A DNA stretch of 5,734 bases from an uncultured Eubacterium sp. (GCA_934358495.1 CAKRKO010000117.1:1-5734), one strand, 5' to 3'. Positions 1 through 5,676 are shown, numbered from the stretch's first letter. The notes: generated by a model not told the origin, from the letters alone. Made by a program: numbers and translations.

Positions 1-738
1 GCTACCTGTGGAAAAGTTCCGTTTATGAGTTCTTTCGCAATGTTTGCAGCAGGACGTGCATTTGAGCAGGTTCGTAATTCCATCGGATATCCGCATTTAA
101 ATGTAAAAATCGGTGCAACTCACGCAGGTATTTCCGTAGGTGAGGATGGTGCAACCCATCAGTGTAATGAGGATATTGCCCTGATGCGTACTATTCCGGG
201 CATGGTAGTGATTAATCCATGTGATGATGTAGAAGCAAAAGCAGCGGTTCGTGCTGCTTATGAGTATGAGGGACCGGTTTACTTAAGATTCGGCCGTCTG
301 GCTGTTCCGGTAATCAACGACGAAGCAACTTATAAATTCGAACTTGGCAAAGGCGTTGTATTAAAAGAGGGCAAAGATGTGACAATCATTGCAACTGGTC
401 TGTGTGTAAATGAGGCAGTAGAGGCAGCAAAACTGCTGGCAGCAGACGGTATCGATGCAGAAGTGATCAATATCCATACAATCAAACCGCTGGATGAGGA
501 ACTGGTTATTGCATCCGCACAGAAAACAGGCAAAGTTGTAACAGTAGAAGAGCATTCTGTAATCGGTGGTCTTGGAAGTGCTGTATGCGACACATTGAGC
601 GAGAAAGCTCCGACAAAAGTAATGAAGATCGGTGTGTATGATCGTTTTGGTGAGTCTGGACCTGGTGCAGAGCTGATCAAGAAATATGAACTTGATAGCG
701 AGAGTATTTATAAAAAAGTAAAAGGCTTCATGGCTTAA
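1..738 (+). CDS. Transketolase, C-terminal subunit (5'-truncated by the window)
   Basis: This is the C-terminal half of a split, thiamine-diphosphate-dependent transketolase, which moves two-carbon ketol units between sugar phosphates in the cytosol (non-oxidative pentose phosphate pathway). The frame is open from base 1 (reading ATCGKVPF before the first Met at base 25), so that Met is internal and the true start lies upstream. About 245 residues are visible, against roughly 310 expected for the whole subunit. The end of the pyrimidine-binding domain is clear: FAMFAAGRAFEQVRNS, then GEDGATHQ (around residues 47-54), then a segment like the family's ALxRxIPxMxVxxPxD. The C-terminal transketolase domain starts near residue 116 (GKGVVLKEGKDVTIIATG) and runs to the TAA at 736-738. 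The N-terminal subunit, which carries most of the ThDP diphosphate-binding part, would normally sit just upstream, outside the window. A 1-deoxyxylulose-5-phosphate synthase fragment is less likely given the small stand-alone format. Confidence in the family is high. Confidence 0.95.
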   Translation, partial: ATCGKVPFMSSFAMFAAGRAFEQVRNSIGYPHLNVKIGATHAGISVGEDGATHQCNEDIALMRTIPGMVVINPCDDVEAKAAVRAAYEYEGPVYLRFGRLAVPVINDEATYKFELGKGVVLKEGKDVTIIATGLCVNEAVEAAKLLAADGIDAEVINIHTIKPLDEELVIASAQKTGKVVTVEEHSVIGGLGSAVCDTLSEKAPTKVMKIGVYDRFGESGPGAELIKKYELDSESIYKKVKGFMA

Positions 739-757
739 ATTCTTGTTTAGGGTAATT

Positions 758-956
758 TGGAACAAGCAGAAACGAACTCCAACAAGAACCTGAAAAATTT
801 TCTGTGACCACTGCGTCGCTTATTCCGACCGCTCCCGCGAACTCGCCCGCAAAACCGGCGTGCTCAGACACACTCCCGCGGTCGGGCTAGACGCAGCGGT
901 CACAACGAAAATTTTACAATGGTTCTTTCGCTGGAGTTCGTTTCTGCTTTGTTCCA
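758..956. repeat. Left ~200-bp hairpin element
   Basis: A long stem-loop. The outer stem pairs 758-781 with 932-956 (TGGAACAAGCAG against its complement, one extra T in the right arm). The next stem pairs 785-817 with 890-926, with small bulges. An upper GC-rich stem pairs CCGACCG (825-831) with CGGTCGG (879-885), and a 4-bp apical stem pairs CGCC (844-847) with GGCG (857-860). Bases 862-889 are a perfect 28-nt inverted copy of 1690-1717 in the right hairpin. It follows the transketolase stop codon and could limit read-through or stabilise the 3' end of that mRNA, but no T-tract follows it, so it is not a typical intrinsic terminator. Confidence 0.85.
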
Positions 957-958
957 TT

Positions 959-1036
959 TACGCCGTGGCACCGCGTACCACGCATGCATATAAGCTAATG
1001 GCAAAATAACTGTTGTGCTGCATGCGCAGATTTACA
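959..1036. repeat. Left 78-bp arm of the large inverted repeat
   Basis: Inverted copy of 1544-1621, with about 70 of 78 positions identical by manual alignment and no gap. It begins TACGCCGTGGCA and contains GCATGCATATAAG and CTGCATGCGCAG, which are partly self-complementary. It sits directly inside the left hairpin, as its partner sits directly inside the right hairpin. Confidence 0.85.
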
Positions 1037-1074
1037 TAAAAAAAATTGATTTATGAGAATGGTAACGTACGCTA

Positions 1075-1196
1075 CCCTTGACAGAATAAAAAAGGAACGG
1101 CTTTCCCTTTGTTACCGACGGCAAAGAACTCAAGAACATGTAAATTTTCTCCGTCGCTGGCAATAGTGTAGCCGTTCTTTTTTCCTCTTTCAAGGG
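1075..1196. repeat. Hairpin repeat copy A (~122 bp)
   Basis: Bounded by CCCTTGAC at 1075-1082 and TCAAGGG at its right end. The basal stem includes GGAACGGCT (1094-1102) against AGCCGTTCT (1170-1178). An inner stem pairs GACGG (1117-1121) with CCGTC (1151-1155). It matches the reverse complement of 1382-1502 along its length, including the shared ACCGACGGCAA and ATCGCTG/GTCGCTG-like segments. A 72-codon minus-strand frame crosses it but has no supporting evidence. Confidence 0.8.
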
Positions 1197-1387
1197 CATG
1201 CCGCTGCGCGGTAGCTGAAATCTTTCCTCAGGCTCAGAATCTAAGAACATATAGTGGCTTCGCCACCCAAATTAGCAACTATGGATAAACGTAAAGTAAT
1301 TATAAATCTGTACCATACGGTTTTTTAAACTGTTTTTAGATTTTGAGCCAGAGGTAGGATCGGAGCCACCGCAACGCGGTTCCCTTG
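1191..1387. repeat. Innermost arm pair with ~90-nt unique centre
   Basis: The arms are 1191-1244 and 1336-1387, about three-quarters complementary by eye. The best part is GGCTCAGAATCTAA (1231-1244) against TTAGATTTTGAGCC (1336-1349), with one G-T wobble, plus a GC-rich portion around 1201-1212 against 1369-1380. The enclosed centre (1245-1335) has a compact stem-loop, GTGGC (1254-1258), loop TTC, GCCAC (1262-1266), and is otherwise AT-rich with no gene recognised. Confidence 0.7.
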
Positions 1388-1502
1388 ACCATATACAAAA
1401 AGAACTGCTACACTGTTGTCAGCGATGGAAAAATGAAACTGTTTTTGAGTTTCTTGCCGTCGGTAATCGACGTATAGCAGTTCTTTTGTATATGGTCAAG
1501 GG
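1382..1502. repeat. Hairpin repeat copy B (~121 bp, inverted relative to A)
   Basis: Bounded by CCCTTGACC and GGTCAAGGG. The basal stem is almost perfect: ACCATATACAAAA and AGAACTGCTA on the left pair with TAGCAGTTCT and TTTTGTATATGGT on the right. An inner segment CGATGG (1424-1429) faces CCGTCG with one G-T wobble, and an apical stem GAAACT (1435-1440) pairs with AGTTTC (1448-1453) around a 7-nt loop. Its reverse complement aligns with 1075-1196, and both copies keep pairing where their bases differ. Confidence 0.85.
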
Positions 1503-1543
1503 TGGCGTAAATAGTCAATTCCTTTCGCTTTTCCTTTTCTCTG

Positions 1544-1621
1544 TGTAAATCTGCGCATGCAACACAACATTTATTTTGCTATTAACTTATATGCATGCGT
1601 GTCGCGCAGTGCCACGGCGTA
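1544..1621. repeat. Right 78-bp arm of the large inverted repeat
   Basis: Reverse complement of 959-1036 with about eight mismatches. It starts TGTAAATCTGCGCATGC and ends GTGCCACGGCGTA, immediately before the right hairpin. The spacer between this arm and hairpin B (1503-1543) is pyrimidine-rich and has only weak similarity to the corresponding left spacer (1037-1074). Confidence 0.85.
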
Positions 1622-1624
1622 GAT

Positions 1625-1828
1625 AAAAGAAGCTGGAAGTAAAACTCCAAGGCAAGGCGGTAGACTGATTTTCGTTATCGAAGCGAGCATAGCCCGACCG
1701 CGGGAGTGTGTCTGAGCCAACAGCTGTTTTTGCTGTTGGTGAGTTCGCGGAAGCGGTCGGAGATAAGCGGCGCAGTGCAGATAGAAAATCAGTCGTGCCG
1801 GCATTGGAGTTTTCTTCCAGCTTCTTTT
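1625..1828. repeat. Right ~200-bp hairpin element
   Basis: Outer stem: AAAAGAAGCTGGAAG (1625-1639) and AAAACTCCAA (1641-1650) pair with 1804-1828, with T1640 bulged. The next stem pairs ACTGATTTTC (1664-1673) with GAAAATCAGT (1784-1793). The upper stem pairs CCGACCG (1694-1700) with CGGTCGG (1754-1760), and an 8-bp apical stem pairs CCAACAGC (1717-1724) with GCTGTTGG (1732-1739). It has the same plan as the left hairpin in reverse orientation and shares with it a perfect 28-nt stretch (1690-1717), but the outer stem and apical loop differ in sequence. Confidence 0.85.
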
Positions 1829-1887
1829 AAAACTACCCTAAACAAGAAGTTGTTTTCAGAAATCGGCAAAGTTCTACAACTCTCTCA

Positions 1888-1910
1888 TGATAAAATTCCT
1901 CGAGAAATTT
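1888..1910 (+). promoter_or_regulatory. Candidate extended -10 promoter with overlapping palindrome
   Basis: TGATAAAAT at 1888-1896 resembles an extended -10 (TGn plus TAAAAT), but no good -35 lies 17 bases upstream. An 18-bp imperfect palindrome centred on CTCGAG (1893-1910, one mismatched pair) overlaps it and could be an operator for a dimeric regulator. It lies 45-67 bases before the LysM gene start, so it could drive that gene. A second possible -10, TATAAA at 1926-1931, also lacks a good -35. This is a weak call. Confidence 0.3.
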
Positions 1911-1954
1911 AAAACATTGTGATTGTATAAAAGATAGAAAGAGGGAATCAAAAC

Positions 1955-3382
1955 ATGGGAAATCAGAAGGACAGACAGTTTCATTTACCGAAAAATATTC
2001 GTCAGATGGGAAAACTTGGTGGCACCTGTCAGATTTATGTAGAAGATTTTGTTTACACATATGTCCATCGGACATTGCACGAAGAAGTAAAAGAAAATGA
2101 AATTTCGGCAGCAGTACTGCTTGGGAAAACATACCGCCGGGGAAATCAGGAGTACATATTTATCAGTGGCGCGCAGCAGGTGGATTTTTCTTTTACAGGA
2201 GAGTCGACGGTATATGCTGAACAATTTTCGCCAGAGGAAGACATTGAGCGTACTTCGGATGAACTGACCAGTAAGGTGGATACAACTATCGTGCCGGATA
2301 TCGACATTGTAGAGCAGCCGTCTGCATCTGTGGCGTCTCAGGATCGCCAACAGTTGTTCTGGGAACGGGTTTATCAGGGAATTAAAGAATATTTTTCGGA
2401 TTATGAACTTCTGGGTTGGTATTTTTCACTGGAGGGTAGCAACCTGGAAGTGACGACCTCCATGCAGCAGTTTTTTGACGCAACGCAGGAACACGGTTCC
2501 CGCTTTTTGTATTATGAGGATAAGCTGAACCGGATGGATGCCTTTTTTGTACAGGCGCAAGGCTATCTGCAGCGTCTGGATGGTTATGCTGTTTATTATG
2601 AAAAAAATCCGGCTATGCAGGAATTTCTGGTGGCGCAGAACAGGCATACAGAACCGCTTCGGACAGAAACGGAACGACAGGAACGGGAAGCATCGGATGT
2701 GGCGCAGAACTATCGGGCTATTCTGAACAAACTGAATGAACGGCCGGCAAGAAAAAAGCATCAGCCGTTTGTGTACGTGGCAGGTGTGGCTGTGCTGGCT
2801 GTGGTGGCAGCTACCGGAATTTCGCAGATTGGAAATTATCAGAATCTGAAAGTGCTGGAACATACACTGCAGACGGTTTCCGGAAATGTGCAGAATGCGG
2901 ATTCCAAAAATGCGCAGGACAAGCAGACAGAAGACAGTAAAAATGTAGACGATCAGGCTACCAATGCACAGGAGGAAAAACAGAATGCACAGGAGCAAAA
3001 ACAGAATGCACAGGAACAAAAACAGAATGCGCAGGGGTCAGAGAAGCAGAACTCAGAAGATGAGCAGGCAGCGAAAGATCAGAACGTAGATGCTCAGGAT
3101 GAAAATACTCAAAATCAGACAACAGGACAGGCTACAAGTCAGGCGGCGGACAATCAGTCGGCACAGAATACAGAACAGACAGCACAAAATCAGTCAAATA
3201 AAAATAATAACCAGAATGCGCAGAGCAGCGCCCGCTATTATACTGTGAAAAAAGGTGACAGCCTGAGGTCTATCAGTAAAGCGGTTTATCACACCACACA
3301 GAAGGTGCAGGATATCTGTAATGCGAACCAGATTGAAAACATGGACATGATCTATGAGGGACAGCAGTTATTGTTGCCGTAA
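1955..3382 (+). CDS. Membrane-anchored LysM protein with inactive MPN/JAMM-like N-terminal region
   Basis: A 475-residue protein. The start ATG at 1955 is preceded by GAGGG (1941-1945) at a 9-base spacing. Residues ~20-200 look like an MPN (JAB/Mov34) fold: AAVLLGKTYRRGNQEYIFISGA resembles its first strands and LLGWYFSLEG (152-161) resembles the core GWYHSHPG. The JAMM metal ligands H-x-H-x10-D are replaced by F157, L159 and M170, so metalloprotease activity is not expected. A charged segment ending RPARKKHQP precedes a membrane helix at ~272-290. This predicts a cytoplasmic N-terminus by the positive-inside rule. Residues ~300-425 are an extracytoplasmic Gln/Asn-rich low-complexity linker. 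Residues 428-475 are a LysM domain (YYTVKKGDSLRSISKAVY...) that should bind peptidoglycan. It heads a set with the two following genes. LysM and the membrane helix are secure; the MPN assignment is inferred by eye from motif spacing. Confidence 0.9.
   Translation: MGNQKDRQFHLPKNIRQMGKLGGTCQIYVEDFVYTYVHRTLHEEVKENEISAAVLLGKTYRRGNQEYIFISGAQQVDFSFTGESTVYAEQFSPEEDIERTSDELTSKVDTTIVPDIDIVEQPSASVASQDRQQLFWERVYQGIKEYFSDYELLGWYFSLEGSNLEVTTSMQQFFDATQEHGSRFLYYEDKLNRMDAFFVQAQGYLQRLDGYAVYYEKNPAMQEFLVAQNRHTEPLRTETERQEREASDVAQNYRAILNKLNERPARKKHQPFVYVAGVAVLAVVAATGISQIGNYQNLKVLEHTLQTVSGNVQNADSKNAQDKQTEDSKNVDDQATNAQEEKQNAQEQKQNAQEQKQNAQGSEKQNSEDEQAAKDQNVDAQDENTQNQTTGQATSQAADNQSAQNTEQTAQNQSNKNNNQNAQSSARYYTVKKGDSLRSISKAVYHTTQKVQDICNANQIENMDMIYEGQQLLLP
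2960..3034 (+). repeat. 21-bp tandem repeat coding QNAQEQK
   Basis: Units at 2960-2980, 2981-3001 and 3002-3022, plus a partial unit at 3023-3034, encode NAQEEKQ/NAQEQKQ-type heptads in the linker between the membrane helix and LysM. Units two and three differ at one base. The repeat is in frame, so slippage would change linker length by seven residues without breaking the frame. Confidence 0.85.
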
Positions 3383-3388
3383 TCTTTC

Positions 3389-3417
3389 TGGACTTTCGAA
3401 AAAAAATGCTTTATGAT
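3389..3417 (+). promoter_or_regulatory. Candidate sigma-A promoter for the DUF5711-like/cvpA pair
   Basis: TGGACT (3389-3394, four of six to the -35 consensus) is followed 17 bases later by TATGAT (3412-3417, five of six to the -10 consensus). It lies in the 72-base gap after the LysM gene, about 38 bases before the next start. No terminator hairpin is seen in this gap, so read-through from the LysM gene is also likely. Confidence 0.45.
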
Positions 3418-3454
3418 ATACAACAGATGAAAACATTCTGAAGTGGAGGAAAGT

Positions 3455-4678
3455 ATGAATAACGCAGGAAAAAGTAATCTGCAAATGGTTCGGGAAAACT
3501 GGGAAGAAATTGAACGCAAGGTGCGTGAACATCATAAAAAGCAGTTAAAGATACTGGCTATTATAGTGGGAGTCAGTGTGGCTCTTGGAATCACATATTA
3601 TATATATGTGCAACATAAATCTTATGATGACTTTCGAATCGTCAGCACAGTTGACCGCTCGGATACAAGTGCGACCCAATTTACGGAGTTCAATGGAAAT
3701 CTGTTAAAATACAGCAATGACGGTGCGGCCTGTGTTACAACAGATAATCAGATCATCTGGAATCAGAGCTTTGAGATGCAGGATCCGATACTGGCTATCT
3801 GTAAACAGTATGTGGCATTTGCGGACAAGGATGGAAAACAGATTTATGTGATGAATAGCAGTGGTACGCAGGGAAAATTTAGTGTTACAATGCCGATACA
3901 GCGAATCGATGTGTCGGCCAGCGGTACAGTTGCTGTTATGATGGAGGAAGACGGAACCGGCTATCTGTCGCTTTACAGCAAGAGTGGCGAGCAGCTGGCA
4001 GAAGGTGCAATCCATGTGGAAAATGGTGGTACACCAATGGATATTGCGATTTCCCAGGATGGAGAAAAGCTGGCAGTATCCAGCCTTGATATTCATGATG
4101 GAAGTGCAAAAAGTACAGTTACTTTTTATGATTTCGGATCCGTGGGAGAGGAAAAGGTCGATCACATCGTGGCTTCCTATGCTTATGATGATGCAGTTAT
4201 TCCGGAATTGACATATGTTGGTTCGGATCAATTGATTGCATTTTCGAATCAGGGAGTCTATACCTTTACTGGAGGAAATGCACCAAAAGAGGGACCGAAG
4301 AAACAGGTTGAAGATGAGATAAAATCTGTATTTTATGATGACAGTTATTTTGCACTTGTATTTGCAGCAGGAAAAGACGAAGCAAAACGGAAAGTAGTTG
4401 TTTATAATATGAAATGTGAGGAACAGACACAGTTTATCACAGATTTTCCGTTTGAAAAAATGCGTTTTTTGGATAATCACGAAATCTGCCTGTACAGTAG
4501 CAATTTGTGTTCTATTTATACGCTGGGAGGACGGAAAAAATTCTATTATGAATTTGAAGATACATTCACTGAAGTTCTGCATTTGGGCGGATATCGCCAT
4601 TATGCCTTTATAATGGAAGGAAAAACACAGCAGATTCGTTTCCGACTGTTTGGAAACGAGAAAGCAGGCAGCAAATAA
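3455..4678 (+). CDS. DUF5711-like single-pass membrane protein
   Basis: A 407-residue protein of unknown function that resembles the DUF5711 family found in Lachnospiraceae (family recalled, not searched). The start chosen is ATG 3455, because GGAGGA (3445-3450) sits 4 bases upstream. A GTG at 3443 is in frame but would overlap that binding site. Residues 1-31 are charged (ERKVREHHKKQLK), then a membrane helix spans ~32-51 (LKILAIIVGVSVALGITYYI), predicting a short cytoplasmic tail and a large outer domain. From residue ~60 on, repeated short beta-strand patterns of the kind 'VAVMMEEDGTGYLSLYSKSGEQL' suggest a beta-propeller-like fold (for example DISQDGEKLAVSSLD-type blades). No catalytic motif is seen. 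The stop codon shares its last base with the start of the CvpA gene, so the two are probably translationally coupled. Confidence is high that it is a gene, moderate for family, and low for fold. Confidence 0.88.
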   Translation: MNNAGKSNLQMVRENWEEIERKVREHHKKQLKILAIIVGVSVALGITYYIYVQHKSYDDFRIVSTVDRSDTSATQFTEFNGNLLKYSNDGAACVTTDNQIIWNQSFEMQDPILAICKQYVAFADKDGKQIYVMNSSGTQGKFSVTMPIQRIDVSASGTVAVMMEEDGTGYLSLYSKSGEQLAEGAIHVENGGTPMDIAISQDGEKLAVSSLDIHDGSAKSTVTFYDFGSVGEEKVDHIVASYAYDDAVIPELTYVGSDQLIAFSNQGVYTFTGGNAPKEGPKKQVEDEIKSVFYDDSYFALVFAAGKDEAKRKVVVYNMKCEEQTQFITDFPFEKMRFLDNHEICLYSSNLCSIYTLGGRKKFYYEFEDTFTEVLHLGGYRHYAFIMEGKTQQIRFRLFGNEKAGSK

Positions 4679-5364
4679 TGAACTGGTTATTAATAGTAGT
4701 ATGTGCGATCATTTTATTCTGTGCAATCCGCGGGTGGAACAGAGGATTGCTTCGAATTTTATATTCGTTGGTTTCGGTGGTGTTGCTGATGGGGCTGATT
4801 TCCTATGCAACACCGTACATCAGTAGTTATATTAAGAACAATACGGGTGTTTATGCGGCACTTGAGCAGCGCTGCACGCAGGCCTTTCGGAACAGCGGGC
4901 AGTCGAAGGTTTCAGATGTTGTTGATGACGGTACCATTGTGGCCGGTGTATCCCTTCCGGAGCAGGTTACTTCCTATATAACAGATTCTGGAAACAATCT
5001 GTTGGATCAGGCAGGGGTATATGAGGCTCTTGGCAAAAAAATGGCAGACTGGATTCTGGCAGGGATATCTTATTTTGTTGCTCTGTTAGTCGCAGGTATC
5101 ATTGTATCTATGATCGGGCGTTCTCTGCGTATCATTAATCGTATTCCAGTAATCAAGGGAATCAATCGGACTCTTGGGATTTTTGCCGGAGCATTTCAGG
5201 GTTTGATCTTCGTGTGGCTGTTGTTTATGCTTTTGTCCTTGTTTGCGGGGACAGAAGAAGGAAAAATGCTCATTGGGCAGATTGATCAGAGCAGTATTTT
5301 GCGATATCTGTATTATAATAACGTCCCATCCAGAATTTTAACAGGATTTTTGTTTGGAAAATAG
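4678..5364 (+). CDS. CvpA-family membrane protein
   Basis: A 228-residue integral membrane protein resembling the CvpA (colicin V production) family. The founding member is needed for colicin V production in E. coli, and the general role in Firmicutes is unclear. Predicted membrane helices are at ~3-17, 25-46, 125-147 and 167-190. The family's N-terminal pattern is present (GWNRG at 19-23 followed by a hydrophobic helix), as is the second half with RIPVIKGINRTLG before the last helix. The stretch between helices 2 and 3 (~47-124) is long and polar, making the protein longer than the ~160-180 residues common in the family. The start ATG overlaps the previous stop by one base (TAATG), and only a weak binding site (AGCAGG) lies upstream, which fits coupled translation. 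It is the last gene before a terminator-like hairpin and the rRNA promoters. Confidence 0.88.
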   Translation: MNWLLIVVCAIILFCAIRGWNRGLLRILYSLVSVVLLMGLISYATPYISSYIKNNTGVYAALEQRCTQAFRNSGQSKVSDVVDDGTIVAGVSLPEQVTSYITDSGNNLLDQAGVYEALGKKMADWILAGISYFVALLVAGIIVSMIGRSLRIINRIPVIKGINRTLGIFAGAFQGLIFVWLLFMLLSLFAGTEEGKMLIGQIDQSSILRYLYYNNVPSRILTGFLFGK

Positions 5365-5375
5365 AGATGAAAAAG

Positions 5376-5420
5376 TAGATGTTGTGGTAGTATATATGAA
5401 AAACCACAACATCTATTCTT
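5376..5420 (+). terminator. Probable terminator of the envelope gene set
   Basis: A perfect 12-bp stem, TAGATGTTGTGG (5376-5387) with its complement (5404-5415), has a 16-nt AT-rich loop and is followed by TTCTT. It begins 11 bases after the CvpA stop codon. The T-tract is short and the stem only moderately GC-rich, so termination efficiency is uncertain, but the position before strong rRNA promoters fits. Confidence 0.7.
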
Positions 5421-5435
5421 ACGTTTGGCAACATG

Positions 5436-5466
5436 AAAAAAATGTAAAAAAATATGTAAAAAAGTG
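5436..5466 (+). promoter_or_regulatory. Phased A-tracts (UP-element-like) upstream of P1
   Basis: Runs of A at 5436-5442, 5446-5452 and 5458-5463 start 10-12 bases apart, about one helical turn, directly upstream of the P1 -35 box. This is typical of curved DNA or an UP element contacted by the alpha subunits of RNA polymerase at rRNA promoters. Confidence 0.6.
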
Positions 5467-5495
5467 TTGACAATGTAAAGTACCGATGGTATTAT
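5467..5495 (+). promoter_or_regulatory. rRNA promoter P1
   Basis: Perfect TTGACA (5467-5472), a 17-base spacer and TATTAT (5490-5495, five of six). It is followed at 5501 by AGCTGTCGC, a motif repeated after P2 at the same distance. It is the first of three tandem sigma-A-type promoters reading toward the right edge. Confidence 0.85.
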
Positions 5496-5528
5496 CTAAT
5501 AGCTGTCGCGGGGGACACGCAAGAAAAA

Positions 5529-5554
5529 AACAACTTAAAGGATAAAAAGTTGTT
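5529..5554. repeat. 8-bp inverted repeat overlapping the P2 -35
   Basis: AACAACTT (5529-5536) and AAGTTGTT (5547-5554) are perfectly complementary with a 10-base spacer. The right half overlaps the first two bases of the P2 -35. In a P1 transcript it could form a weak hairpin; as DNA it could be a binding site. Neither is established. Confidence 0.4.
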
Positions 5555-5581
5555 GACAAGCGCAAAAACCTGTGATAATCT
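5553..5581 (+). promoter_or_regulatory. rRNA promoter P2
   Basis: Perfect TTGACA (5553-5558). The -10 is either TAATCT at 5576-5581 (17-base spacer, preceded by TGA) or GATAAT at 5574-5579 (15-base spacer, preceded by TGT). The first is favoured because it places AGCTGTCGC (5587-5595) 11 bases after the start of the -10, exactly as at P1, and because the layout then matches P3. Confidence 0.75.
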
Positions 5582-5641
5582 ATATGAGCTGTCGCATAAG
5601 CAGTGCGATAACGAATGACTTTAAGAAAGTTAAAAAAGTTG

Positions 5642-5670
5642 TTGACAAGCAATTGAATATCTGATAAGAT
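5642..5670 (+). promoter_or_regulatory. rRNA promoter P3
   Basis: Perfect TTGACA (5642-5647), a 17-base spacer and TAAGAT (5665-5670) preceded by TGA as an extended -10. Its upstream side (AAAAAGTTGTTGACAAGC) is a near-exact direct repeat of P2, suggesting a local promoter duplication. Transcription would begin near 5677. Confidence 0.8.
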
Positions 5671-5676
5671 ATAAAA

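Larger units (their letters stand above)
740..1848. repeat. 1.1-kb composite imperfect palindrome (no convincing gene)
   Basis: The whole gap between the transketolase gene and the LysM gene folds back on itself. The ends are a perfect 15-bp inverted repeat, TTCTTGTTTAGGGTA at 740-754 and its complement at 1834-1848. Moving inward, in matching order from both sides, come a ~200-bp hairpin (758-956 and 1625-1828), a 78-bp arm (959-1036 and 1544-1621), a ~122-bp hairpin (1075-1196 and 1382-1502), an inner arm (1191-1244 and 1336-1387) and a unique centre (1245-1335). Short open frames exist on both strands, but they lie in the repeats and show no recognisable domain or convincing ribosome binding site. 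The left end starts two bases after the transketolase stop codon. It could be a non-autonomous mobile element, a cluster of nested palindromic repeats, or a large structured RNA. The sequence alone does not decide. No matching target-site duplication is evident outside the terminal repeats. Confidence 0.85.

Noticed and set aside
25..27. ATG at 25 as the transketolase start
   Set aside because: The frame is open to base 1 with family-like residues before it, so the Met is internal.
1032..1250. 72-codon minus-strand open frame inside the palindrome
   Set aside because: It runs through hairpin repeat A and the inner arm, has no recognisable domain, and its coding pattern is explained by the repeats.
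740..1848. CRISPR array or retron/group II intron interpretation of the repeat region
   Set aside because: There are no regularly spaced direct repeats, no reverse transcriptase frame and no recognisable intron domain V. The repeats are inverted and nested.
1571..1912. Small open frames of 77 codons (minus, 1571-1804) and 68 codons (plus, 1706-1912)
   Set aside because: They cover the right hairpin and have repeat-derived composition, no convincing ribosome binding site and no family resemblance.
3443..3454. GTG at 3443 as the start of the DUF5711-like gene
   Set aside because: It overlaps the GGAGGA binding site, which is correctly placed for ATG 3455.
3704..4600. 298-codon minus-strand open frame
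   Set aside because: It is antisense to the DUF5711-like gene and rich in Cys, His and Ile in a way typical of a shadow frame. The plus-strand gene has a good binding site, membrane helix and operon context.
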